From DASUFP01 sp036274495 (GTDB lineage: Bacteria; Bacteroidota; Bacteroidia; AKYH767-A; OLB10): 22,754 nt of DNA. Made by a program: the position numbers and the translations under genes. Where the stretch lies: the NCBI GenBank assembly GCA_036274495.1, contig DASUFP010000055.1, positions 1-22,754 on the forward strand. Direction: 5' to 3'. This document shows, one piece after another, positions 1-7,667 of the stretch (position 1 is its first letter; every line of letters starts with the position of its first letter). The notes under the pieces are model-generated. The model made no database searches and was not told the origin of the DNA. It saw nothing but the letters and a program-made list of their open reading frames with translations.

Positions 1-312
1 GTGTACCTTTTCTCTACCGATTTTATTTCAAAAGTCGCAGAACAACCCGGGGCTGTAACCGCGTTGATGTATGTGCTTATTTTGGCTGTGTTTGGTACCG
101 CCATTTCGCTTGTCCTTTTCAACAAACTCATCAAAATTTCAGGGGCGCTTTTTGCTTCTTCGGTTACTTACCTTATTCCGCTGGTTGCCCTGGCATGGGG
201 GTTTTTTGATGATGAACCGCTGCAGTGGTATCATATTTTTGGCCTAATAGCAATACTTACAGGCGTTTACCTTATCAATTACAAAAAGAAAGCGGAACGG
301 GTGGCGAAATGA
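1..312 (+). CDS. EamA/DMT-family transporter, C-terminal part (5' truncated by window edge)
   Basis: This is the last 103 residues of an integral membrane protein; the real start lies upstream of the window. Three hydrophobic segments are visible (about residues 18-42, 46-67 and 77-95), and the protein ends in a basic cytoplasmic tail (YKKKAERVAK). The pattern GALFASSVTYLIPLVALAWG followed by W..IFGLIAILTGVYLIN is typical of the second EamA repeat of drug/metabolite transporters, where the last helix carries the G-hhLI-GVYLIN signature. Substrate cannot be inferred, since this superfamily exports amino acids, nucleosides and other metabolites. The rplU promoter begins right behind the stop codon, so this gene belongs to a separate upstream unit. 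Family assignment is fairly safe; function is not. Confidence 0.75.
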   Translation: MYLFSTDFISKVAEQPGAVTALMYVLILAVFGTAISLVLFNKLIKISGALFASSVTYLIPLVALAWGFFDDEPLQWYHIFGLIAILTGVYLINYKKKAERVAK

Positions 313-324
313 TTTTTTAGATTT

Positions 325-358
325 TTTGATTATTTAATGACCCTTTTTTGTACATTTG
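325..358 (+). promoter_or_regulatory. Bacteroidota-type promoter for rplU-rpmA
   Basis: A -33 element TTTG (325-328) is followed after 22 bases by TACATTTG (351-358), a full match to the Bacteroidota -7 consensus TAnnTTTG. Transcription should start near 361, giving a leader of about 44 bases. That leader holds a weak hairpin, CCCT (363-366) with AGGG (375-378). Confidence 0.7.
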
Positions 359-404
359 CATCCCCTGAATTCATAGGGTATCTACCTCAAAAAAGTAAAT
401 CAAG

Positions 405-716
405 ATGTACGCAATAGTTAACATCGCAGGACAGCAAATGAAAGTATCTGAAAATCAATCAGTTATTGTTCACAGATTACCTGCCGGCGAAGGAGAAAAA
501 GTAGTTTTCGATCAGGTAATGCTGGTAGAAAATAACGGCAAAACAACCGTTGGAGCACCTGTTCTGAGCGGCGCTAAAGTAACTGCAAAGGTGCTTTCTC
601 ACCTGCGTGGCGACAAAGTGATTGTATTTAAGAAAAAACGGAGAAAAGGTTACCAGAAGTCCAACGGCCACCGTCAGGACCTCACCCGTATCCAAATAGA
701 AGGTATTTCCGCATAA
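405..716 (+). CDS. rplU: 50S ribosomal protein L21
   Basis: The 103-residue product is a full-length bacterial L21, a small 23S rRNA-binding protein of the large ribosomal subunit. It starts MYAIVNIAGQQ (compare the usual MYAIVEIGGKQ) and has the central GAPVLSGAKVTAKVL motif. The C-terminal family signature KKKRRKGYQKSNGHRQ..T.I.I is at about residues 76-97. It is the first gene of the classic L21-L27 operon, with rpmA starting 27 bases downstream. There is no Shine-Dalgarno sequence, as is normal in this phylum. Expression is expected from the consensus promoter at 325-358. Nothing is truncated or unusual. Confidence 0.98.
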   Translation: MYAIVNIAGQQMKVSENQSVIVHRLPAGEGEKVVFDQVMLVENNGKTTVGAPVLSGAKVTAKVLSHLRGDKVIVFKKKRRKGYQKSNGHRQDLTRIQIEGISA

Positions 717-743
717 TTAATAACCAGAAAACAATAAGTCCCA

Positions 744-1001
744 ATGGCACACAAAAAAGGCGTCGGTAGTTCTAAAAACGGCAGGGAATCACACAGTAAA
801 CGTCTTGGTATCAAGATATTCGGCGGCCAAATGGCCATTGCCGGTAACATCATCGTTCGTCAACGCGGAACACGTCACATGCCTGCCGACGGGGTAGGAA
901 TCGGAAAAGACCACACCCTCTTTGCACTTCGCGATGGTGTTGTAACCTTCCGTAAAAAGGCTGATGATAAATCATACGTATCCATTCAACCTTTTGAATA
1001 A
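744..1001 (+). CDS. rpmA: 50S ribosomal protein L27
   Basis: The 85-residue product is L27, which sits near the peptidyl-transferase centre of the large subunit and touches the tRNA acceptor end with its N-terminus. The sequence begins MAHKKGVGSSKNGRES, followed by RLGIKIFGGQ and then GNIIVRQRGTRHMPADGVGIGKDHTLFAL, the diagnostic L27 block (about residues 34-63). The N-terminus starts directly with AHKKG, so it lacks the cleavable extension found in Firmicutes L27. It is the second and last gene of the rplU-rpmA operon and is followed 18 bases later by a strong hairpin terminator. Confidence 0.98.
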   Translation: MAHKKGVGSSKNGRESHSKRLGIKIFGGQMAIAGNIIVRQRGTRHMPADGVGIGKDHTLFALRDGVVTFRKKADDKSYVSIQPFE

Positions 1002-1019
1002 GAACAACCATTGATCTAT

Positions 1020-1053
1020 AAAAAACGTCAGAACTAATCTGACGTTTTTTTTT
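1020..1053. terminator. Bidirectional intrinsic terminator between rpmA and the phosphorylase gene
   Basis: A perfect 12-bp stem, AAAAAACGTCAG (1020-1031) with CTGACGTTTTTT (1039-1050), has a 7-base loop and is followed by more T on the plus strand (to 1053). The A run on the other arm gives a U tract on the minus strand, so it can end both convergent units. Confidence 0.9.
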
Positions 1054-1054
1054 G

Positions 1055-1882
1055 CTACAATTTTGCAATCAGTGAAAGCATCAGCCGTGTCAGGTCCTTT
1101 TCAGCTTCCCCTGCCACCTTCAAAATATCATCCAGCGAAACAGGTTCGAGTTTTTCAGGATCGCATTCATCGGTAAGTACCGAAATGGCCACTACAGGCA
1201 GTCCCATGTGACGTGCCACAATTACTTCGGGAACAGTAGACATTCCAACCGCATCAGCGCCGATAAGCCTCAGGAAGCGGTATTCGGCCCGGGTTTCGAG
1301 ATTTGGTCCGGCTACCGAAACATAAACACCTCTGTTGAGCACGATTCCGGCATCCGCAGCGCATTCTATCGTTAAATCGGCCGACTTGCGATCATAAGGT
1401 TCACTCATATCCGGAAAACGGGGTCCCCATTCATCAACATTCGTTCCTATAAGCGGATTACCCGGCAACAAATTGATATGATCGGACAACAGCATAAGTG
1501 TCCCTTTTTTGAATGCCGGATTTAATGCTCCGGCAGCATTGGATAATATCAGCTGTTTTATCCCCAACTCCTTGAGCACCCGAATCGGAAAAGTAGCTTT
1601 CTCCAAATCGTATCCCTCATAAAAATGAAACCTGCCCTGCAGTGCAACCACTCTCTTTCCCTGAATGGTACCAAAGAGCAATTTGCCTGCATGCGACTCC
1701 ACAGTTGAAACCGGAAAACCGGGTATTACTTCGTAGGATTGTTCAACCCTGTTTTCAATGAGACCGGCGAGCCCTGATAACCCTGTTCCTAACACTATTC
1801 CCACCTGGGGATCAGTATATCCCCGTTGCCTGAGAAACAATGCTGTTGCCCGTGCTGCCTCCGGTCCGTATGCTGTATTCAT
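1055..1882 (-). CDS. Purine nucleoside phosphorylase, type I (PNP/MTAP family)
   Basis: This enzyme splits purine (deoxy)ribonucleosides with phosphate into base and (deoxy)ribose-1-phosphate, a cytosolic step of purine salvage. The 275 residues match the trimeric PNP family length. Visible motifs are GTGLSGL (32-38, phosphate loop), SHAGKL (63-68), QGRFHFYEGY (82-91), SNAAG (114-118), AGPNLET (191-197, base-binding Glu196) and GMSTVPE (213-219). The start at 1882 was chosen because the family N-terminus fits MNTAYGPEAA; the open frame runs on upstream to 2107 but would overlap serS in opposite orientation. By alignment with human PNP, the base-specificity Asn243 appears to be Asp238 here (SVLTDEC), which may shift base preference. 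The gene is convergent with rpmA and divergent from serS. Confidence 0.95.
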   Translation of the reverse strand: MNTAYGPEAARATALFLRQRGYTDPQVGIVLGTGLSGLAGLIENRVEQSYEVIPGFPVSTVESHAGKLLFGTIQGKRVVALQGRFHFYEGYDLEKATFPIRVLKELGIKQLILSNAAGALNPAFKKGTLMLLSDHINLLPGNPLIGTNVDEWGPRFPDMSEPYDRKSADLTIECAADAGIVLNRGVYVSVAGPNLETRAEYRFLRLIGADAVGMSTVPEVIVARHMGLPVVAISVLTDECDPEKLEPVSLDDILKVAGEAEKDLTRLMLSLIAKL

Positions 1883-1888
1883 CGGCAG

Positions 1889-1896
1889 CAAAACTA
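1889..1896 (-). promoter_or_regulatory. Possible -7 element for the phosphorylase gene
   Basis: On the minus strand this reads TAGTTTTG, matching TAnnTTTG, only 6 bases before the start codon. Transcription would begin almost at the ATG (a near-leaderless mRNA). No well-spaced -33 element is seen, so this is tentative. Confidence 0.35.
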
Positions 1897-1943
1897 CTCG
1901 TTTCAGACCAATAACATGCTTACGCAGTTGGACATATCCTTCG

Positions 1944-1951
1944 TACCTTTG
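1944..1951 (+). promoter_or_regulatory. -7 promoter element for serS
   Basis: TACCTTTG is a full match to the Bacteroidota -7 consensus and would start transcription near 1954, about 16 bases before the serS ATG. The nearest upstream TTG (1928-1930) is only 13 bases away, closer than the usual spacing of about 19-22, so the -33 region is unclear. Confidence 0.5.
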
Positions 1952-1969
1952 CCCTAAACGGCCTTTTAT

Positions 1970-3244
1970 ATGCTGCAAATACATACCATTCGCGAAAATC
2001 AGGAGTTGGTCATCAAACAACTCGCAGTAAAACAATTTGATGCACGTAGTCTCATCGATCAGGCACTTCAGATTGATACTTCCCGACGGCATATTCAAAA
2101 CGAACACGACAATCTTTTATCACACCAGAATCAGCTGGCAAAGCAAATCGGTGACCTATACAAGGCAGGTAAAAAACAGGAGGCTGATGATTTAAAAAAC
2201 AAGAGTGGCGCGCTGAAAGAAGAATCGAAAGCATTGGGGCATAAACTTGAGGAACTCGAAAAAGAACTGTACCAGATTCTCGTAAAATTGCCAAACACAC
2301 CTTCGGTAGTGGTGCCGGCCGGCAAAACACCGGATGACAACGAAGTGGTTTATTCGTCTCCCGGAGAACTTCCCGTCCTTGCCGATTCTGCACTGCCTCA
2401 CTGGGAACTCACAACTAAATATGATCTCATCGATTTTGAATTGGGAGTAAAAGTTACCGGTGCCGGATTTCCTGTTTACAAGGGAAAAGGCGCACGGTTA
2501 CAAAGAGCGCTGATCAGTTTTTTTCTCGATCGTGCTACCGCCTCCGGTTATACCGAATTTCAACCACCAATATTGATTAATGAAGAGTCCGGTTTTGGTA
2601 CCGGACAACTTCCCGATAAGGAAGGACAAATGTACCATGTGGGTATCGACAACCTGTATCTGATTCCAACTGCTGAAGTTCCGGTTACCAATATATTAAG
2701 AGATGAAATTGTACCGGCTGATAAGTTACCTGTAAAGATGACAGCTTATACACCCTGTTTTCGCCGTGAAGCAGGCTCTTACGGAAAAGATGTGAGAGGG
2801 TTAAACAGATTACACCAGTTCGACAAAGTTGAAATTGTTCAGATTGCCCATCCCGATCATTCGTATGCAATTTTAGAAGAGATGCGTGAATACGTTGCCT
2901 CGTTGTTACATGAACTCGAACTTCCTTTCAGAACATTGAAGCTGTGCGGAGGAGATATGAGTTTTGCCTCGGCGCTGACGTACGATATGGAAGTATGGTC
3001 GGCGGCCCAAAAAAGATGGCTTGAAGTAAGCAGTGTCAGTAATTTTGAATCCTTTCAGGCCAACCGGCTTAAACTACGTTACCGTGAAGGGAGCTCGAAA
3101 CCGGCATTGGCACACACACTTAATGGCAGTGCTCTTGCGTTACCCAGAATAGTGGCTGCATTGTTGGAGAACAATCAGCGCGAAGACGGCATTCACCTTC
3201 CCCGCGTGCTGGTTCCTTATACCGGATTTTCTATTATAAACTGA
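1970..3244 (+). CDS. serS: Seryl-tRNA synthetase
   Basis: This class II aminoacyl-tRNA synthetase charges tRNA-Ser (and tRNA-Sec where present) with serine in the cytosol. The 424 residues equal the usual bacterial length. The N-terminal arm (about 1-110) starts MLQIHTIRENQELVI and forms the charged antiparallel coiled coil that binds the long variable arm of tRNA-Ser. The catalytic core follows: motif 1 near GAGFPVYKGKGARLQRAL, motif 2 near TPCFRREAGSYGKDVRGL, and motif 3 with LNGSALALPRIVAALLENNQ near the C-terminus. The TAEVP serine-site loop is present. The stop overlaps the next gene's ATG by one base (TGATG), so the TPR gene is probably translationally coupled. Confidence 0.98.
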   Translation: MLQIHTIRENQELVIKQLAVKQFDARSLIDQALQIDTSRRHIQNEHDNLLSHQNQLAKQIGDLYKAGKKQEADDLKNKSGALKEESKALGHKLEELEKELYQILVKLPNTPSVVVPAGKTPDDNEVVYSSPGELPVLADSALPHWELTTKYDLIDFELGVKVTGAGFPVYKGKGARLQRALISFFLDRATASGYTEFQPPILINEESGFGTGQLPDKEGQMYHVGIDNLYLIPTAEVPVTNILRDEIVPADKLPVKMTAYTPCFRREAGSYGKDVRGLNRLHQFDKVEIVQIAHPDHSYAILEEMREYVASLLHELELPFRTLKLCGGDMSFASALTYDMEVWSAAQKRWLEVSSVSNFESFQANRLKLRYREGSSKPALAHTLNGSALALPRIVAALLENNQREDGIHLPRVLVPYTGFSIIN

Positions 3245-5067
3245 TGATTAAACCTGCCGGCAAGTATCTGTTGTTTTTGCTGCTTGCACTGCCATTTGCT
3301 GTGGCGGGGCAGGGACAAACCAATGCCGATCTGGCACGTCAGTATGCGTCTACCGGCGAATGTGATAAAGCCATTGTGTATTTCGAAAAATGGTATGCTA
3401 CCGATCCATACAATTCCTACAAGCCATACCTTTCGTGTCTTACAGAGTTAAAAGAATACGATAAAGCCGAAAAGCTTATTCACAAACAAATAAAGAAAAT
3501 CCCATCAAATGCATCCCTATGGGTTGATATGGGAAATTTATCAGCTGCTCAGGGTAAGACTAAAGATGCCGAGAACAACTATCAGAAAGCAATAAAATCC
3601 TTATTTCCGGATGTTCAGCAAGTATTGAATCTGGGAACCACTTTTTCGGAGGCCCGCATGTATAAATATGCCGAAGCAACCTATTTGCGAGGCAGGGAGC
3701 TGACAGGCGATACCTACCCGTACAATTTCGAACTTGCCGATCTCTATGCACAGCAGTCGGAATACCAAAAAATGATTGATGAGTATCTGGGGTTGCTGGA
3801 GTTCAACCCCAATTATCTGCCAAATCTCCAGAACGTACTTCAAAACAAAATTGCATTCGACACCAAAGGTGATTTGAGTGATGTAATCAGAACTTCGTTA
3901 CTCAGAAAAATTCAAAAAGAACCATCTAAAACCATGTACAGCGAATTGCTGTACTGGCTCTTTCTGCAGGAAAAAGATTTCGACAGCGCCCTGATTCAGG
4001 CAAAAGCCCTGGAAAAACGAACAGGTGAAAACGGAGGCAGAATACTTTCACTGGGAAAACTTGCCCTGGCCAACAATGAATACGCAACAGCTGAAGCCTG
4101 CTTCAGACATGTGATTGGTTTAGGCAAGGAAAATCCGAACTTTATAGAAGCACGCATTAAAGTGGTTGAAGCGGTCAGCCAGGATATGACATCAAAAGGC
4201 AGTTACAAAAAAGAGGAACTGCTTAAACTGGAAAAAGATTATGATGATGCTTTTGCAGAACTGGGCCGAAACTACGTCACAGCACCGTTGCTGAGCAGTT
4301 ATGCTCACCTTGAAGCATTTTATCTTGACAATACAACAACGGCCATTGACCTTCTCAATGAGGCTATTGAAATGCCGCGCATCAGTCCACTGTTTCAGGC
4401 CGAATGTAAACTTGAACTGGGAGATATCCTCATTCTTGTTGGCGAAGTTTGGGAATCCTCTCTGCTCTATTCACAGGTAGATAAAGATTTTAAAAACGAC
4501 GCAATTGGCAGAGAGGCAAAGTTTCGCAATGCACGTCTCTCCTATTTTATGGGAGAGTTTGAATGGGCCGCTGCACAACTGAACGTTTTAAAGGCAGCCA
4601 CTTCACAGCTCATCTCAAATGACGCTTTGGCTTTAAGTCTGCTGATAATGGACAACACCGGACTTGACAGTTCAACAGATGCCTTGCTGATGTATTCCCG
4701 TGCTGATTTGTATGCCTTTACCAACCGAAATGATGCCGCATTGGCAACTATGGATTCGTTGCTCATATTATTTCCCGGCCATTCACTAACCGATGAAGTT
4801 TGGAACAAAGAAGCTTCCATTTATTACAAGAAGGGCGATTATGTCAAAGCGGCCTCGCTCTATCAAAAAATAACAGAAACCTATCCTGATGATATTTTAG
4901 GTGATGATGCACTGTTTCATCTGGCCGAGATCTATGAAACCAAATTAAACGACAAAACACAGGCGCAATCGCTATACGAAACTTTTTTGGAAAAATATCC
5001 CGGATCACTTTATGTGTCTGACGCAAGAAAAAGATTCCGTGCACTTCGTGGCGATACTGTCAATTAG
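3244..5067 (+). CDS. Exported tetratricopeptide-repeat protein
   Basis: The 607-residue protein opens with a likely Sec signal peptide (LLFLLLALPFAVAGQ, cleavage near residue 22). After that it is almost wholly helical TPR repeats. Clear units occur near residues 25-60, 65-125, about 140-190, about 270-330 and, best preserved, at about 475-600 (YYKKGDYVKAASLYQKITET, then HLAEIYE...AQSLYETFLEKYPG). The C-terminal repeats resemble those of outer-membrane assembly and tol-pal-type TPR proteins. TPRs are protein-binding scaffolds, so a periplasmic or envelope role is inferred without a known partner. It overlaps serS by one base, yet serS-TPR coupling gives no functional hint. The precise family was not recognised. 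Confidence 0.85.
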   Translation: MIKPAGKYLLFLLLALPFAVAGQGQTNADLARQYASTGECDKAIVYFEKWYATDPYNSYKPYLSCLTELKEYDKAEKLIHKQIKKIPSNASLWVDMGNLSAAQGKTKDAENNYQKAIKSLFPDVQQVLNLGTTFSEARMYKYAEATYLRGRELTGDTYPYNFELADLYAQQSEYQKMIDEYLGLLEFNPNYLPNLQNVLQNKIAFDTKGDLSDVIRTSLLRKIQKEPSKTMYSELLYWLFLQEKDFDSALIQAKALEKRTGENGGRILSLGKLALANNEYATAEACFRHVIGLGKENPNFIEARIKVVEAVSQDMTSKGSYKKEELLKLEKDYDDAFAELGRNYVTAPLLSSYAHLEAFYLDNTTTAIDLLNEAIEMPRISPLFQAECKLELGDILILVGEVWESSLLYSQVDKDFKNDAIGREAKFRNARLSYFMGEFEWAAAQLNVLKAATSQLISNDALALSLLIMDNTGLDSSTDALLMYSRADLYAFTNRNDAALATMDSLLILFPGHSLTDEVWNKEASIYYKKGDYVKAASLYQKITETYPDDILGDDALFHLAEIYETKLNDKTQAQSLYETFLEKYPGSLYVSDARKRFRALRGDTVN

Positions 5068-5161
5068 GTGACTCTGTTTCCCGGATGTACACATTTTTTA
5101 AGCAGCTGATTATTTTTTAATATAGCCGTTCGATTCAGCGGTACACCTTTACCTATAAATC

Positions 5162-5806
5162 ATGAACCTCAGAAGGATACTTTTGATTTTCATCTCACTG
5201 ACCATCACCTGTTCGTTTTCCGGATGCTCCGCACTCATGATGCGAATGTATGGTATCAAAAAACAAAAATATGCAGATGACAATACCATTCTGCATTATG
5301 CAAAACGCTATAACATTCCTGCAGCGGATTGCTATACGCTTGACACGGGTTACATATCATTTTTATTTAAGATGGATACCATCCTCTTTAAGAAGCAAAT
5401 CAAAAATCATTACCAACCACTCCAGGCATTGTATTATAACAACACCGGTAATCTGGAAGTATTTCATGTCAATTGCTATACAAGAGGATTCCCCAATTTA
5501 AAATGGAACAGAGATGCACTATTTGCAATTTTTCCACCGGGTCAGCAGGCACCGGCCGACAGTATCCTTTCATTGAACCGGCAACTGCAATTGTTGCAGC
5601 AACTTCCTTACACTGCATCATTTTCAGCAAACCAATATGATTATGTTGTTATTGTTTACTGGAGCAGGTTCATGGGACGCCAAAGCAAACGATTGATTAA
5701 AACCATTCAAAACAACCAACTGCTTGCAGGAGATAAAAAAGTTAAAATAGTATATGCCAATAACGATAACCTGTTTGCAATAACTCACCCTGCAGAAATA
5801 AAATAA
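5162..5806 (+). CDS. Hypothetical lipoprotein
   Basis: I do not recognise a named family. The 214 residues begin with a basic-hydrophobic signal (MNLRRILLIFISLTITCSF) ending in FSGC, a plausible lipobox with Cys22 as the lipidated residue. The mature part has a YGIKK..KYADDNTILHYAKRYNIP segment that looks helical, then alternating strands and helices. The C-terminal half (NQYDYVVIVYWSRFMGRQSK, then KVKIVYANNDNLF) resembles the late strands of a thioredoxin-like fold. No CxxC active site is present, so redox activity is unlikely. It follows the TPR gene by 94 bases with no clear terminator between, so co-transcription is possible. Membrane anchoring is the only functional statement I would make. 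Confidence 0.7.
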   Translation: MNLRRILLIFISLTITCSFSGCSALMMRMYGIKKQKYADDNTILHYAKRYNIPAADCYTLDTGYISFLFKMDTILFKKQIKNHYQPLQALYYNNTGNLEVFHVNCYTRGFPNLKWNRDALFAIFPPGQQAPADSILSLNRQLQLLQQLPYTASFSANQYDYVVIVYWSRFMGRQSKRLIKTIQNNQLLAGDKKVKIVYANNDNLFAITHPAEIK

Positions 5807-5967
5807 AGCCTTATTGCAGAACAAACTTTTTTAACCGTTGTTGTACATCTGAATTTAGAACTCTTCAATTGTCCGGTTCCCGCTACTAAAATCATTTTGT
5901 TAATCGAATATTAATAACTCTCAACTCACTTAAACAGAGAGCTTTTAGGATGAATATTCTTTTCTGA
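5807..5967. other. Gene-free AT-rich spacer upstream of the symporter promoter
   Basis: This is part of a 388-base stretch without a gene. It holds a weak stem, CTCTC...GAGAG around 5919-5941 followed by CTTTTA, which might end the lipoprotein transcript. No tRNA-like T-arm and no convincing small ORF were seen. Confidence 0.4.
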
Positions 5968-5998
5968 TTGGTCAATACGCATGAATTTTGTACCTTTG
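5968..5998 (+). promoter_or_regulatory. Bacteroidota-type promoter of the symporter-racemase operon
   Basis: TTG (5968-5970), 20 bases, then TACCTTTG (5991-5998) matches the -33/-7 promoter consensus of this phylum. Predicted transcription start is about 6001, which leaves an unusually long leader before the first ATG at 6195. Confidence 0.7.
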
Positions 5999-6000
5999 CA

Positions 6001-6194
6001 GCAATCACTGCTGAAATCGGATTTTAATTGATCCGTGATGCATTTCTTATTTTTTCTGACAGCACACTTTATTTGCCTGTCTGTATAAGCTGATCCGCAA
6101 CAATAGCTTTGCAATTGTAAATGGAGGTACTCCATTGGATTGATTTATTTTTTGCTGATGGAATATACAACACAACGCTCAAAATTGGAAGTTT
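6001..6194 (+). ncRNA. Long, possibly structured 5' leader (unidentified RNA element)
   Basis: From the predicted start there are about 194 bases before the symporter start codon. Hairpin 1 closes GC-ATCAC (6001-6008) on GTGATGC (6035-6041), with CGGAT (6018-6022) pairing ATCCG (6031-6035) inside. A U-rich stretch follows (6042-6056). Hairpin 2 pairs ACAAT (6100-6104) with ATTGT (6114-6118). Hairpin 3 pairs AATGGAG (6120-6126) with CTCCATT (6130-6136), and a second U-rich stretch lies at 6142-6151. TGATCCG occurs twice (6029-6035 and 6091-6097), so CGGAT has two possible partners. No known riboswitch class was recognised. It could be an attenuator, a small RNA, or only a long leader. Confidence 0.3.
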
Positions 6195-7667
6195 ATGCAT
6201 CCGCTTGACCTGACTATTTTTATTGTTTATATGGTTGCCCTGATGGCAATTGGTTTTTATTTCATGCGTAAAAATAAAAGCACGGCAGATTTTTTTGTAA
6301 GCGATAAAAATATTTCAAGCTGGCACATAGGTTTATCGGTTGTTGCCACCGATGTTGGTGGCGGGTTTTCCATTGGACTTGGAGGCCTTGGATTTGTGAT
6401 GGGCTTATCGGGTTCATGGATGTTGTTTACAGGACTTATTGGTGCATGGCTCAGTGCGGTAATTCTTATCCCTAAAGTCTATCAGCTGGGTGCCGATAAA
6501 CAATTCACCACATTTCCGCAATTATTTAATCACTATTACAACCGCAAAGTCGCTCTTGCAGCGGGCATCATTTCAGCCATCGGTTACATGGGATTCACCA
6601 GTTCTCAGATACTTGCCGGAGCAAAGTTGGCTGCCGCTTCGTTTGTTGATCTTGACATTACCTCCGCCCTGCTCATAATGGGGATGGTAACTATTGTATA
6701 CACTGTTATGGGAGGCATGACCGCGGTTATTTATACCGACACCGTGCAGTGGATTGTATTGATGCTGGGGTTGATTCTGGTCGGCATTCCACTTTCTTTT
6801 CACGCCATTGGAGGATGGGAGGCCATACATCATTCCATTCGCCCGGAAATGCTGTCGCTAAGCTCCGTAAAATGGCAAACACTGGTCAACTGGGGCATCA
6901 CAATAATACCTATCTGGTTTGTAGGGATGACACTGTACCAGAGAATATATGCCAGTAAAAGTGAAAAGGCTGCTAAAAAAGCCTGGTTTATCGCCGGTCT
7001 GTTCGAATGGCCCCTGATGGCTTTTATGGGAGTACTACTCGGATTATTTGGGCGGGTGGCAGTTGACCAGGGAATGTTTACAGAACTGGGATTTCCAAGT
7101 GCTGCAAGTATGGATCCTGAACTGGGGTTACCGCTTTTACTTCGGCAAATTCTTCCGGTAGGACTCATGGGCGTAATGATGTCGGCCTATTTTTCGGCAG
7201 TATTATCAACCGCAGACAGCTGTCTCATGGCTGCTTCGGGAAATGTTTTTACAGATATTTTGCTGCGTTTTTTTCCAAATCTGGCACATCACCCCAAAGT
7301 ACTTCCATTTACACAGGTACTAACGCTTGTACTCGGCATACTCTCCATGTATCTTGCGGCAAACATGAAAAATGTTTTAGAACTTATGCTCTATTCTTAT
7401 GCATTTATGGTCTCAGGACTGTTAGTTCCACTTGTGGCCGCTATGTTTTTCAAACAAACCAACGGATCCGCTGCATTGGCATCCATGCTCACCGGCGGCA
7501 CAGTAACTGTAGCGCTTACCAGTTCAAAGATTGCATTACCACTTGAACTGGATGCAAATATTTTTGGTATCCTCACTTCTCTTTTTGTTTTTCTGATTGT
7601 TTTATATTTTACAAATCCCAATAACAATGAATTCCATTCTGATTACAGCCCGGTCGGGAGAAAATGA
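6195..7667 (+). CDS. Sodium:solute symporter (SSS/SLC5 family)
   Basis: This is a 490-residue inner-membrane Na+-coupled transporter with about 13 hydrophobic helices, the normal SSS size. Family features include the first helix MHPLDLTIFIVYMVALMAIG, the loop KNKSTADFFVSDKNISSWHIGLSVVATDVGGG (SSS proteins typically have a ..ADFFlagR...W...g.S..at..g pattern), and LPVGLMGVMMSAYFSAVLSTADSCLMAAS. The last block is the conserved helix-8 region containing the Na+-site Ser/Thr residues. The substrate is not readable from sequence; the neighbours point to an amino acid or an acylated amino acid. It is the first gene of a tight operon, preceded by a long leader, and its 3' end overlaps the GNAT gene by 41 bases in another frame. 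Confidence 0.93.
   Translation: MHPLDLTIFIVYMVALMAIGFYFMRKNKSTADFFVSDKNISSWHIGLSVVATDVGGGFSIGLGGLGFVMGLSGSWMLFTGLIGAWLSAVILIPKVYQLGADKQFTTFPQLFNHYYNRKVALAAGIISAIGYMGFTSSQILAGAKLAAASFVDLDITSALLIMGMVTIVYTVMGGMTAVIYTDTVQWIVLMLGLILVGIPLSFHAIGGWEAIHHSIRPEMLSLSSVKWQTLVNWGITIIPIWFVGMTLYQRIYASKSEKAAKKAWFIAGLFEWPLMAFMGVLLGLFGRVAVDQGMFTELGFPSAASMDPELGLPLLLRQILPVGLMGVMMSAYFSAVLSTADSCLMAASGNVFTDILLRFFPNLAHHPKVLPFTQVLTLVLGILSMYLAANMKNVLELMLYSYAFMVSGLLVPLVAAMFFKQTNGSAALASMLTGGTVTVALTSSKIALPLELDANIFGILTSLFVFLIVLYFTNPNNNEFHSDYSPVGRK

Noticed and set aside
1883..2107. N-terminal extension of the phosphorylase frame to a 350-residue protein
   Set aside because: The extra residues lie antisense to serS, have no family similarity, and the normal PNP N-terminus begins at 1882.
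6001..6194. 6S RNA (ssrS) or tRNA in the symporter leader
   Set aside because: I could not build the long imperfect hairpin with central bubble expected of 6S RNA, and no tRNA T-arm or acceptor pairing is present.
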